Shown piece after piece: positions 6,221 to 12,682 of a DNA stretch of 12,682 nt. Every line of letters starts with the position of its first letter. Within the stretch, counting starts at the first letter, position 1. Origin of the DNA: an uncultured Eubacteriaceae bacterium (GTDB lineage Bacteria; Bacillota; Clostridia; Eubacteriales; Eubacteriaceae); contig CANQNI010000030.1 in the NCBI GenBank assembly GCA_947625175.1, forward strand, positions 1-12,682, read 5' to 3'. A program made the position numbers and the translations under genes. The notes under the pieces were generated by a model. It made no database searches. It saw only the letters and a program-made list of their open reading frames with translations, and was not told the origin of the DNA.

Positions 6221-7174
6221 TTAATATTTGTAATGGTCCTGAACGTATCGGTTTCTTTTCTTTACAGGTTCAGCACTATAAATTAAAGTTCCACAACCAG
6301 CGGTTGTAAATAGTTCCAATAATAAACTATGTAATATTTTCCCATCCAATATGTGAACTGAATTAACACCATTATTAATAGCATCTACTGAATTTTGAAC
6401 CTTTGGAATCATTCCACCACTGATAACTCCTTTTTCAATAAGATCAGGAACACTTTGGCTATTTAATCTTCTAATAACAGTATCAGGATCGTTTGGATCG
6501 TAATAGACTCCATCTGTATCTGTTAAATAAATTAATTTTTCAGCTTTTAAAGCTTTAGCAATTGCATAAGCAGCATGATCAGCATTTATATTATAAGTTT
6601 GACCATCTTCGTCAAAACCAATTGGTGCTATAACTGGAATAAAATCATTTTGTTCTAGGATTTTTATTAAATCGGTATTTACTTCTTTAACATCACCAAC
6701 AAAACCAATATCCAGATTATTGATTAATTTCTTATTAACTTTTAAAGTTCTGCCATCTTTACCAGAGATTCCAACTGCTTCAATTCCTCTATCTTCAAGT
6801 AATTGAACAATCTCTTTATTGATTTTTCCGGCTAAAACCATTTCAGCTACATCAACTGTTTCATCATTAGTTACTCTATGACCATCAATAAATTCAGTTC
6901 GGATATCTAAATCATTAAGCATCTTCGAGATATCTTTACCACCACCATGAACTATTATTGGTCTAAGTCCAACAATTTTCATTAAGGCAATATCATCCAT
7001 TATTGATTGTTTAATATCTTCATCATACATAAAACTGCCACCGTATTTAATGACAACAGCTTTATCGTTAAACTGTTGAATAAAAGGTAGAGCTTCAACC
7101 AAAGTATCAGCTTTCTGGATAAATTCCAGCATATTTTCAGGTGTATGAATTGATTTTCTAAATTTTTCTTTCAT
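6221..7174 (-). CDS. argB: Acetylglutamate kinase, probably arginine-inhibited type
   Basis: The product phosphorylates N-acetylglutamate with ATP. The 317-residue protein is an amino acid kinase: IKYGG with K43, HGGGK (76-80), NINADHAAYAIA (195-206) and GMIPKVQ with K258. Before the core there is an N-terminal helix of about 35 residues containing EALPFIQQF (28-36). This is the hallmark of hexameric, arginine-feedback-inhibited kinases such as those of Pseudomonas and Thermotoga. Inhibition at this step fits a pathway using ArgJ. The C-terminal motif is ELFTTAGCGTLI (288-298 region) instead of the usual TDEGIGT form, and a basic tail of about 18 residues follows. The ATG is 2 nt after the argJ stop, without a good SD. 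Confidence 0.96.
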   Translation of the reverse strand: MKEKFRKSIHTPENMLEFIQKADTLVEALPFIQQFNDKAVVIKYGGSFMYDEDIKQSIMDDIALMKIVGLRPIIVHGGGKDISKMLNDLDIRTEFIDGHRVTNDETVDVAEMVLAGKINKEIVQLLEDRGIEAVGISGKDGRTLKVNKKLINNLDIGFVGDVKEVNTDLIKILEQNDFIPVIAPIGFDEDGQTYNINADHAAYAIAKALKAEKLIYLTDTDGVYYDPNDPDTVIRRLNSQSVPDLIEKGVISGGMIPKVQNSVDAINNGVNSVHILDGKILHSLLLELFTTAGCGTLIYSAEPVKKRNRYVQDHYKY

Positions 7175-7176
7175 TG

Positions 7177-8397
7177 TTAAGTTCTATAATCACCATTAAT
7201 TTTTACATAATCATAAGATAAATCACAACCCCAAGCTGTTGCTTTAGCTGATCCTAAATTACAATCTATATTTATAATTATTTCGTTGTTTTTAAAGATT
7301 TTTGTTGCTTCTTCTTCAGAGTAATCCGTTGGTTTTCCATTTTTAAATATTACTAAATCTTCTATTTTAAGTTCAGCTTTTTCTGGGTCAAACTTAGCAT
7401 TTGAAGCCCCTAGTGATGAAATAATTCTACCCCAGTTGGCATCTCCACCAAAGATAGCTGTTTTAACCAGATTACTTTCTGCTACAGCTCGGGCTAATAT
7501 TCTAGCCTCTTTTTCATTTTGAGCTTGAGTAATATTAACCTCTACAAATTTAGTAGCTCCTTCTCCATCTTCTACTATTTTTTTGGCAAGATCCTTCTCT
7601 ACATTGAATAGAGCTTCATAAAAAATTTTACCATTTTCTGTATTAAGACTTTCAATAGGACAATTACCTGCTAATCCATTAGCTAGAATTATTGCTGTAT
7701 CATTCGTAGACATATCACCATCTACTGAGATCATATTATAAGTATCCTGAGCAATTCTACTTAAGGCTTCCTGAAGAACGCTTTGCTCTATATTGCAGTC
7801 AGTGGTTGTAAAACTTAACATAGTAGCCATATTGGGTCTAATCATTCCTGAACCTTTGGCCATAGCTCCAATTTTTATTGTTTTACCATCTAATTTAAAC
7901 TCAGCTGAAACAGTTTTAGCTTTAGTATCAGTTGTCAGTATGGCCTTTGAAGCTTTCATTCCATTACTATCCTCATTTAGGATAAGTTCGTTCACATCTA
8001 AAATTCCTGTTTCAATTTTAGTCATATCTAGTTGTTGTCCAATAACTCCTGTTGAACAGACTAAAACTTCTTTTGGATCCAGACCTAAACCAGAAGCAAC
8101 TAATTCAGCCATTGCTCGAGTATTTTCATAACCTAATTCTCCGGTACAAGCATTAGCTGTTTTAACATTAGCTATAATAGCTTGTTTATCTGATCCATCC
8201 AAGGTAATTTCACTATCCCAAATAACTGGAGCTGCCTTTACCTGATTACTCGTTAAAACAATTGCGCATTTAGCAGGTTTAACAGAATAAATTAAGGTTA
8301 GATCATCTCTATTTTCCAGTAATCCACAATTAACAGAATTAGTAATAAAACCTTTAGGATAATCAGTACTTTGATTACTATATTTTATTTTATTCAT
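7177..8397 (-). CDS. argJ: Glutamate N-acetyltransferase / amino-acid acetyltransferase
   Basis: The product moves the acetyl group from N-acetylornithine to glutamate, releasing ornithine and recycling the acetyl group; bifunctional forms also acetylate glutamate from acetyl-CoA. The 406-residue precursor is expected to cleave itself between A191 and T192 in PNMATML, making T192 the nucleophile of an alpha/beta enzyme. The STGVIG stretch (115-120), which supplies the oxyanion hole in the family, the VDGDMSTND stretch (225-233) and the terminal YVKINGDYRT are all present. Whether it is mono- or bifunctional cannot be read from sequence, but no argA is seen nearby. Its ATG overlaps the argC stop by one base (TAATG) and no clear SD precedes it, so coupled translation is likely. 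Confidence 0.97.
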   Translation of the reverse strand: MNKIKYSNQSTDYPKGFITNSVNCGLLENRDDLTLIYSVKPAKCAIVLTSNQVKAAPVIWDSEITLDGSDKQAIIANVKTANACTGELGYENTRAMAELVASGLGLDPKEVLVCSTGVIGQQLDMTKIETGILDVNELILNEDSNGMKASKAILTTDTKAKTVSAEFKLDGKTIKIGAMAKGSGMIRPNMATMLSFTTTDCNIEQSVLQEALSRIAQDTYNMISVDGDMSTNDTAIILANGLAGNCPIESLNTENGKIFYEALFNVEKDLAKKIVEDGEGATKFVEVNITQAQNEKEARILARAVAESNLVKTAIFGGDANWGRIISSLGASNAKFDPEKAELKIEDLVIFKNGKPTDYSEEEATKIFKNNEIIINIDCNLGSAKATAWGCDLSYDYVKINGDYRT

Positions 8398-9437
8398 TAA
8401 ATTAAACTATCTGGAATCATATCGATTCCTTCTTTTTCATCTAAATTAAAAACAACATTCATATTCTGAACTGCTTGTCCTGCAGCTCCTTTAATCAAAT
8501 TATCTAAAGCAGATAAAACAATGATTCTATTTGTTCTCGGATCCAGTTTAAAATTAATATCGATAAAATTCGACCCCTTAACAAACTTAGTTTGAGGTAA
8601 TTGATTATCAAGAATTCTAACAAAATAATCATTCTTATAAAATTCTTTATAAACTTTTTTAATTTGTTCTAAATCTATCTCCGACTTTAGTGAAGCATAA
8701 GAAGTAGCTAGAATTCCTCTTTCCATAGGAATTAAATGAGGAGTAAAATTAATAGTAACATTTTTTCCGGCAGCTTTAGATAATTCCTGTTCTATTTCCG
8801 GTGTATGTCTGTGGTTAACAAGTCCATAAGCTTTATAATCTTCATCTACTTCACAAAAAGAATTTACTAATTTTGTGCTTCTACCGGCTCCTGTTACCCC
8901 GGAAGCGGCATCAATAATAATTGTATCCGGATCAATTAAATCTGATTTTAGTAGTGGAACTAAAGCTAAAATAGAAGTAGTAGTATAACATCCAGGATTA
9001 GCAATAAGTCTACTTCGTTTTATTTGATCTCTATATAACTCAACTAAGCCATAAACAGAATCTTTAATTATTGCAGTTGCATAATTTTTAGTCTGATACC
9101 ATTTTTCATAGTCATCTATAGAATTTAATCTAAAATCAGCTCCGAGATCAATAATAACCGTTTGATTTAGAATTTCCTGATTTACTTCTTTACTTGCAAT
9201 TCCATGTGGTAAAGCTAAAAAAACTACATCTGCTTTCTTCGCAAATTCTTTTAAATCAGGTTTGCTTAATTTTAAATCGGTTACTTTGTTAAATATTGGA
9301 TAAACTTCGGATAGGAATTGACCTGTGTAACTTTGAGATCCAATTTTAACTATTTCAACATTTTTATGTCTTAATAATAACCGGGTTAATTCAACACCTG
9401 CATAACCCGTAGCACCAATTATAGCTGCTTTAATCAT
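8397..9437 (-). CDS. argC: N-acetyl-gamma-glutamyl-phosphate reductase
   Basis: The product reduces N-acetylglutamyl 5-phosphate with NADPH to N-acetylglutamate 5-semialdehyde. The 346-residue protein has the Rossmann motif GATGYAG (8-14), the catalytic cysteine C150 in ANPGCYTT, the NHRHTPEIEQ segment (208-217, H211 being the likely catalytic base) and the C-terminal KGAAGQAVQNMN. Length is normal. It is the first gene of argCJBD; the start at 9437 has only a weak SD (AGAGA, 7 nt away). An extended -10 promoter and two ARG boxes precede it, so arginine repression is likely. Confidence 0.97.
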   Translation of the reverse strand: MIKAAIIGATGYAGVELTRLLLRHKNVEIVKIGSQSYTGQFLSEVYPIFNKVTDLKLSKPDLKEFAKKADVVFLALPHGIASKEVNQEILNQTVIIDLGADFRLNSIDDYEKWYQTKNYATAIIKDSVYGLVELYRDQIKRSRLIANPGCYTTTSILALVPLLKSDLIDPDTIIIDAASGVTGAGRSTKLVNSFCEVDEDYKAYGLVNHRHTPEIEQELSKAAGKNVTINFTPHLIPMERGILATSYASLKSEIDLEQIKKVYKEFYKNDYFVRILDNQLPQTKFVKGSNFIDINFKLDPRTNRIIVLSALDNLIKGAAGQAVQNMNVVFNLDEKEGIDMIPDSLI

Positions 9438-9461
9438 TTTAATTTCTCTAAAATATTTTAA

Positions 9462-9479
9462 AAAGTATATTTATTCATT
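9462..9479 (-). promoter_or_regulatory. ARG box 1, downstream operator of argC
   Basis: The minus-strand 18-mer AATGAATAAATATACTTT contains a perfect TGAAT half-site and a weaker second half against the ArgR/AhrC pattern TGAATWWWWATTCA. On the plus strand its core is GTATATTTATTCA (9465-9477). It lies between the argC promoter and start codon, about 50 bp (five helical turns) from ARG box 2. Confidence 0.6.
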
Positions 9480-9498
9480 ATTTTATGATTTAAGGTAT

Positions 9499-9527
9499 AT
9501 TATAACAAATTTTTGTATACTTATTCA
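9499..9527 (-). promoter_or_regulatory. Promoter of argCJBD (extended -10)
   Basis: TGTTATAAT on the minus strand (9499-9507) is a full extended -10 (TGnTATAAT). The hexamer 17 bp upstream, TGAATA (9522-9527), is a poor -35 but lies inside ARG box 2, so repressor binding would cover the RNA polymerase contact. The start point would be near 9492. Confidence 0.6.
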
Positions 9528-9529
9528 TT
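9512..9529 (-). promoter_or_regulatory. ARG box 2, overlapping the argC -35
   Basis: The minus-strand 18-mer AATGAATAAGTATACAAA matches the ArgR/AhrC operator pattern except for one spacer base and one base of the second half. It shares 15 of 18 bases with the box at 9921-9938 read in the same orientation. It reaches the first base of the STAS gene stop codon. Confidence 0.7.
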
Positions 9530-9831
9530 TAATTCTCAATTTCAATTAGATTATCAAATCCAGTTGTTTCTAAAATTTTTACTATTTCCGGTTTAACGTT
9601 TCTTAAAACGATAGCACGGTGATGAGCTTGAGGTAATCTTAATAATTTTAATAAAACACGTAAACCTGCACTAGAAATATAATCTAAATTGCTAAAGTCA
9701 AAAATGATCTGTTTACTCTTAAAATCATAATTATCTAATTTTTTATCAAGTTCTGGTGCTGTATTAGTATCTAATCTTCCACTAACTGTTACATAATAAG
9801 CATAACCTTTATCTTCTATAAAAGTCTTCAA
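9529..9831 (-). CDS. STAS-domain anti-sigma-factor antagonist (SpoIIAA-like)
   Basis: A 100-residue single STAS domain protein, the size of SpoIIAA/RsbV antagonists, which bind an anti-sigma factor kinase and are switched off by serine phosphorylation. The conserved phosphorylation loop is intact: LDYISSAGLRVLL, with S54 (second Ser) aligned to the SpoIIAA phosphoserine. VSGRLDTNTAPEL near the N-terminus is also typical. I start it at the TTG at 9831 because an SD (AGAGG, 9837-9841) sits 5 nt upstream and the resulting length fits the family. A longer in-frame ATG at 9897 would add 22 unlike residues and lies upstream of the probable -10. No kinase, phosphatase or sigma factor is in the window, so its partner is unknown. 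It sits between two arginine-regulated units and has an ARG box over its probable -35. Confidence 0.85.
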   Translation of the reverse strand: MKTFIEDKGYAYYVTVSGRLDTNTAPELDKKLDNYDFKSKQIIFDFSNLDYISSAGLRVLLKLLRLPQAHHRAIVLRNVKPEIVKILETTGFDNLIEIEN

Positions 9832-9836
9832 TTCAA

Positions 9837-9841
9837 CCTCT
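9837..9841 (-). promoter_or_regulatory. Ribosome binding site that decides the STAS start
   Basis: AGAGG on the minus strand lies 5 nt before the TTG at 9831, the same spacing as at icd and upp. No comparable SD precedes the alternative ATG at 9897. Confidence 0.65.
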
Positions 9842-9862
9842 AAACTTTTTCTATTTAGTAAT

Positions 9863-9890
9863 ATTATACAAAATTTTTTGTTTGAATTAA
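9863..9890 (-). promoter_or_regulatory. Candidate promoter of the STAS gene
   Basis: TATAAT (9863-9868) with TTAATT (9885-9890) 16 bp upstream on the minus strand. The -35 is weak and falls inside the ARG box at 9881-9898. The start point would be near 9856, giving a short leader before the SD at 9837-9841. Confidence 0.45.
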
Positions 9891-9898
9891 TATACAAT
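9881..9898 (+). promoter_or_regulatory. ARG box 3, over the STAS promoter
   Basis: TTTGAATTAATATACAAT fits the ArgR/AhrC pattern with a perfect first half, an all-A/T spacer and one mismatch in the second half (ATACA for ATTCA). It is oriented opposite to the other three boxes. It overlaps the -35 candidate of the STAS gene and is 40 bp (centre to centre) from the box at 9921-9938. Confidence 0.6.
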
Positions 9899-9920
9899 AT
9901 TTTAGCTCTTAATGTTTATA

Positions 9921-9938
9921 TTTGTATAACTATTCATA
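9921..9938 (-). promoter_or_regulatory. ARG box 4, between the STAS gene and argG
   Basis: The minus-strand 18-mer TATGAATAGTTATACAAA is close to ARG box 2 and fits the ArgR/AhrC pattern with one spacer and one half-site deviation. It lies about 40 bp upstream of the argG -35 and could serve either divergent promoter through a bridging hexamer. Confidence 0.65.
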
Positions 9939-9941
9939 AAA

Positions 9942-9981
9942 ATTCATATTTTAGTAAAATTTATTCATTTTTATATTGAAT
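9942..9981. promoter_or_regulatory. Extra ARG half-sites leading into the argG promoter
   Basis: ATTCA half-sites at 9942-9946 and 9963-9967 follow the one in ARG box 4 (9932-9936) at 10 and 21 bp steps, so all three face the same side of the helix. A TGAAT at 9977-9981 overlaps the argG -35. They do not form full 18-bp boxes; weak or cooperative ArgR contacts are the likely meaning. Confidence 0.4.
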
Positions 9982-10003
9982 CTAATTTTATTTAAGTTAC
10001 AAT
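9976..10003 (+). promoter_or_regulatory. Promoter of argGH
   Basis: TTGAAT (9976-9981), a 16-bp spacer and TACAAT (9998-10003) match the sigma-A consensus at four and five of six bases. The start point would be near 10010, leaving a leader of about 20 nt before the TTG. A TATAAT at 10012-10017 is too close to the SD to be the -10 of this gene. Confidence 0.55.
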
Positions 10004-10019
10004 AAAACCATTATAATTT

Positions 10020-10024
10020 AGGAG
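10020..10024 (+). promoter_or_regulatory. Ribosome binding site for the argG TTG start
   Basis: AGGAG lies 6 nt before the TTG at 10031. No ATG in this frame lies between the SD and the conserved KVILAYSGG, so TTG is the start. Confidence 0.8.
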
Positions 10025-10030
10025 TTAAAA

Positions 10031-11269
10031 TTGGAAAAAACGAAAGACAAAGTAATATTAGCCTATTCAGGCGGTTTAGATACGACAACCATTATTCCAT
10101 GGTTAAAAGAAACTTATAATAATCCTGAAGTTATCTGTGCTTGTATTGATGTAGGACAGGGTAAAGAAACTGAAGGGTTAGAAGAACGAGCTTTAGAATC
10201 AGGAGCAAGTAAACTCTATTTGGTAGATGTAGTAGATGAATTTGTTTCAGATTTTGTTTTTCCTGCACTTAAAGCAGGAGCTATTTATGAAAAAAAATAT
10301 TTGTTAGGAACTTCTTTAGCTCGTCCTCTTATTGCTAAAGAGTTAGTTAATATAGCCCATAAAGAAGGGGCTAAATATATTTGTCATGGAGCTACTGGAA
10401 AAGGAAATGATCAGGTTAGATTTGAATTAGGGATAGGGGCTTTAGATCCAAATATTGAAATTATTGCTCCGTGGCGTGAATGGGATTTACAAAGCCGAGA
10501 AGAGTTAATGGACTATTGTATTCTTCATGATATAAAAGTTCCAATGAGTCATGAACAGAGTTATTCAAGAGATAGAAATCTCTTACATCTAAGTCATGAA
10601 GGTTTGGAATTAGAAGATCCAACATTAAAACCAAATTTTGATCATTTACTACAATTAACCAATACTTTACAGAAAGCTCCAGATGAACCAGAATTAATCG
10701 AAATTGATTTTGTTCAAGGTGTTCCGGTTGCAGTAAATGGTAAAGAAATGAGTCCTAAAGAAATTCTTGAATACTGTAATAAAATAGGTGGAAAACACGG
10801 TATTGGCGTTGTTGATTTAATTGAAAATCGTGTTGTTGGAATGAAATCTCGTGGAATTTATGAAACCCCTGGTGGAACTATACTTTGGAAAGCACATGAT
10901 GAATTGGAACATATGTGTCTAGACCGAGAAACATTTGCCTTCAAAAATCAATCTAGTGTTAAATTTGCTGAACTAGTTTATAACGGAATGTGGTATACCC
11001 CACTACGAGAAGCACTTTCGGCATTTGTTGACGAAACTCAGAAAACAGTTACTGGTAAAGTCAAATTACAACTATATAAAGGAAATATGACCGTTATGTA
11101 TATTGATTCACCATATTCTTTATATAATTCAGAAATTGCCAGCTTCACTACAGGTGAATTATATGATCATCATGATGCTGAAGGTTTTATTCATTTATTT
11201 GGTTTGCCACTCAAAGTCCGTGGTTTAATGAGATTAGCAAACGAAGAAATCAAGGAAGATAATGAGTAA
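10031..11269 (+). CDS. argG: Argininosuccinate synthase
   Basis: The product joins citrulline and aspartate with ATP cleavage to AMP, forming argininosuccinate. The 412-residue protein has full type-1 length. The N-type ATP pyrophosphatase P-loop AYSGGLDTT (11-19), HGATGKGNDQVRFE (119-132, ATP and citrulline/aspartate contacts), SYSRDRNLLHLSHEG (177-191) and SRGIYETPGGTIL (273-285) are all intact. It starts with TTG, supported by AGGAG 6 nt upstream. It is the first gene of argGH, divergent from the STAS gene and argCJBD, and its last 8 bases overlap argH. The sigma-A promoter overlaps ARG half-sites, so arginine repression is likely. Confidence 0.97.
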   Translation: MEKTKDKVILAYSGGLDTTTIIPWLKETYNNPEVICACIDVGQGKETEGLEERALESGASKLYLVDVVDEFVSDFVFPALKAGAIYEKKYLLGTSLARPLIAKELVNIAHKEGAKYICHGATGKGNDQVRFELGIGALDPNIEIIAPWREWDLQSREELMDYCILHDIKVPMSHEQSYSRDRNLLHLSHEGLELEDPTLKPNFDHLLQLTNTLQKAPDEPELIEIDFVQGVPVAVNGKEMSPKEILEYCNKIGGKHGIGVVDLIENRVVGMKSRGIYETPGGTILWKAHDELEHMCLDRETFAFKNQSSVKFAELVYNGMWYTPLREALSAFVDETQKTVTGKVKLQLYKGNMTVMYIDSPYSLYNSEIASFTTGELYDHHDAEGFIHLFGLPLKVRGLMRLANEEIKEDNE

Positions 11270-12647
11270 ACTCTGGGGTGGTAGATTTCAAAAAGAAACC
11301 AATGAATTAACAGATGAGTTTAATGCTTCTATATCTTTTGACCAGGAAATGTATAAAGAAGATATTCAGGGTAGTATTGCCCATGCTACTATGTTGGGTG
11401 AACAAGGAATAATTACTCCTGAAGAAGCTCAACTAATATGTGATGGCTTAAAAGAAATTTTAAAAGAAATAGAAGAAGGTTCTATAGAATTGGATCAAAG
11501 TCTAGAAGATATTCACATGAATATTGAAAGTCTGTTAACTCAAAAAATTGGTGAAAGTGGAAAGAAATTACATACTGGCAGATCTCGAAATGATCAGGTA
11601 GCAACTGATTTTAGACTATATATTCATAATATAAGTAATAAAATTTTAAAAGAATTAAAACAACTCTTAGTACTATTACTTAATAAAGCTGAAAGTTATT
11701 TGGAAACATTAATGCCTGGATATACTCATTTGCAAATAGCTCAGCCGGTTACTTATGCTCATTATATTTTATGTTATTATCAAATGTTTTACCGGGATTA
11801 CAATAGATTTGTTCAAGTAAAAAAAGAATCCTTACGAGAACTTCCACTTGGTGCCGGTGCTTTAGCAGGAACAACTTATCCACTTGATAGAAAATTAGTA
11901 GCTGACTTACTGGGTTTTGAAGGAGTTAAAGAAAATTCTATGGATGCTGTTTCCGATAGGGATTATGCTATAGATTTTTTGGAAGCTTGTGCGGTTGTTA
12001 TGATGCATCTTTCAAGATTCTGTGAAGAAATCATTATATTTAACTCCTCAGAATTTAATTTTATTACATTGGATGATGCTTTTACTACCGGTTCCTCTAT
12101 TATGCCCCAAAAGAAAAATCCGGATCTTGCTGAATTAATTCGCGGTAAAACAGGAAGAACTTATGGAAATCTAATAGCATTACTCACTACAATGAAAGGT
12201 CTTCCTTTAGCTTATAATAAAGATATGCAAGAAGATAAAGAACCAGTTATCGATTCCTATAAAACTGTTCTTAATAGTCTTAAGATTTTCCAAAAGATGT
12301 TTGAAACCTTGAAAGTAAATGCTAACCGGGCAAGAGAGGCCATGGAATTCGGTTTTATAAATGCTACTGACGTTGCTGATTATTTAGTTAAGAATGGATT
12401 ACCTTTTAGAGATGCTCACCGTGTAACTGGTGAAATTGTTATCTATTGCGAAAATAAAAATAAAAAAATCAGTGAATTAAATTTAGATGAGTTATCTCAT
12501 TTTTCACCAAAATTTAATGAGGATGTTTTTTCAGCTATTAATATAGATAAAATTGTTGAAACCCGTGATTTAATTGGTGGACCTTCTTCGAAGATAAATA
12601 AAAAACTAATTGAAAAATATCGGAAGATGATTAAATCCTTAGATTAA
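11262..12647 (+). CDS. argH: Argininosuccinate lyase
   Basis: The product splits argininosuccinate into arginine and fumarate, the last step of arginine synthesis. The 461-residue protein belongs to the fumarase/aspartase superfamily and has normal length. Conserved regions are KLWGGRF (3-9), TGRSRNDQ (105-112), GYTHLQ with H155, and the signature loop GSSIMPQKKNPD (277-288), which carries the catalytic serine and the substrate-binding Lys/Asn. The ATG overlaps argG by 8 nt (ATGAGTAA contains the argG stop), with an SD AGGA (11253-11256) inside argG. No terminator is visible in the 35 bases before the window ends. Confidence 0.97.
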   Translation: MSKLWGGRFQKETNELTDEFNASISFDQEMYKEDIQGSIAHATMLGEQGIITPEEAQLICDGLKEILKEIEEGSIELDQSLEDIHMNIESLLTQKIGESGKKLHTGRSRNDQVATDFRLYIHNISNKILKELKQLLVLLLNKAESYLETLMPGYTHLQIAQPVTYAHYILCYYQMFYRDYNRFVQVKKESLRELPLGAGALAGTTYPLDRKLVADLLGFEGVKENSMDAVSDRDYAIDFLEACAVVMMHLSRFCEEIIIFNSSEFNFITLDDAFTTGSSIMPQKKNPDLAELIRGKTGRTYGNLIALLTTMKGLPLAYNKDMQEDKEPVIDSYKTVLNSLKIFQKMFETLKVNANRAREAMEFGFINATDVADYLVKNGLPFRDAHRVTGEIVIYCENKNKKISELNLDELSHFSPKFNEDVFSAINIDKIVETRDLIGGPSSKINKKLIEKYRKMIKSLD

Positions 12648-12682
12648 AACATCATTTATTTATCCTCCCATTCAAAGAAACC

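Noticed and set aside
7793..8131. Plus-strand open frame of 112 codons opposite argJ
   Set aside because: It lies wholly antisense to conserved argJ sequence, including the cleavage-site region, and has no SD or recognisable domain.
9832..9897. Upstream extension of the STAS gene to an ATG at 9897
   Set aside because: The extra 22 residues do not resemble STAS proteins, no SD precedes the ATG, and the probable -10 (9863-9868) lies inside the extension.
10012..10017. TATAAT just before the argG SD as the promoter -10
   Set aside because: Transcription would start at or inside the SD, and no -35 lies at the right distance; the TTGAAT/TACAAT pair fits better.
11098..11110. Fifth match to GTATA-N3-ATTCA, inside argG
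   Set aside because: It encodes ordinary conserved-region codons (Met-Tyr-Ile-Asp-Ser), has weaker flanks, and lies far from any promoter, so chance is the better explanation.
12656..12682. Possible 3' end of a converging minus-strand gene (open frame of 8 codons with a TAA stop at 12656-12658)
   Set aside because: Only 27 bases are visible, a second frame is also open to the edge, and no terminator separates it from argH; too little to call.
1..12682. CRISPR arrays, insertion sequences, tRNA or rRNA genes, prophage or defence genes
   Set aside because: I saw no regularly spaced repeats, transposase-like frames, cloverleaf sequences or defence domains; genes are contiguous housekeeping and biosynthetic genes.

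Overview
The window is A+T-rich bacterial DNA coding for 13 genes, 12 of them complete. It is tightly packed: the longest gene-free stretch is the 199 bp at 9832-10030, which holds regulatory sites. Strong Shine-Dalgarno (SD) sequences, TTG starts, U-tailed hairpin terminators, the start of a single-chain pyruvate:ferredoxin oxidoreductase and an SpoIIAA-like STAS protein point to a low-GC anaerobic Firmicute. Halanaerobiales or a related clostridial lineage is my best guess; this is inference, because no rRNA or taxonomic marker is present.

Left part (1-4276, all minus strand). Reading in the direction of transcription, glutaredoxin, a PC4-like YdbC-family protein and an HD-domain hydrolase form one apparent operon (4276 to 3212). 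It ends in a hairpin whose arms are a perfect SD and anti-SD pair. Isocitrate dehydrogenase follows with its own terminator, then a two-domain polyphosphate:AMP phosphotransferase (PPK2 class II), then the first 66 codons of pyruvate:ferredoxin oxidoreductase, which runs off the left edge.

Middle (4366-9437). Uracil phosphoribosyltransferase (upp) is on the plus strand and meets the minus-strand argCJBD operon at a bidirectional terminator that fills the whole gap. argC, argJ, argB and argD are separated by -1, 2 and 1 nt and lack good internal SD sequences, which suggests coupled translation.

Right part (9438-12682). A single STAS-domain anti-sigma-factor antagonist gene lies between argCJBD (minus) and argGH (plus). 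Four ArgR-type ARG boxes, sharing the core GTATA-N3-ATTCA, lie in the two intergenic regions flanking it. They overlap or adjoin the predicted promoters of argC and the STAS gene; further ATTCA/TGAAT half-sites reach the argG promoter.

Together the arg genes encode glutamate-to-ornithine (argJ, argB, argC, argD) and citrulline-to-arginine (argG, argH). argF, carAB, argA and argR are not in the window. Isocitrate dehydrogenase (2-oxoglutarate, hence glutamate) and pyruvate:ferredoxin oxidoreductase (acetyl-CoA) supply precursors. This is mostly ordinary core metabolism and I find no convincing new multi-gene system. The points most worth a second look are the lineage-specific ARG-box form, the STAS gene apparently under arginine control, the SD/anti-SD terminator ahead of isocitrate dehydrogenase, and the reinitiation-dependent arg operon.
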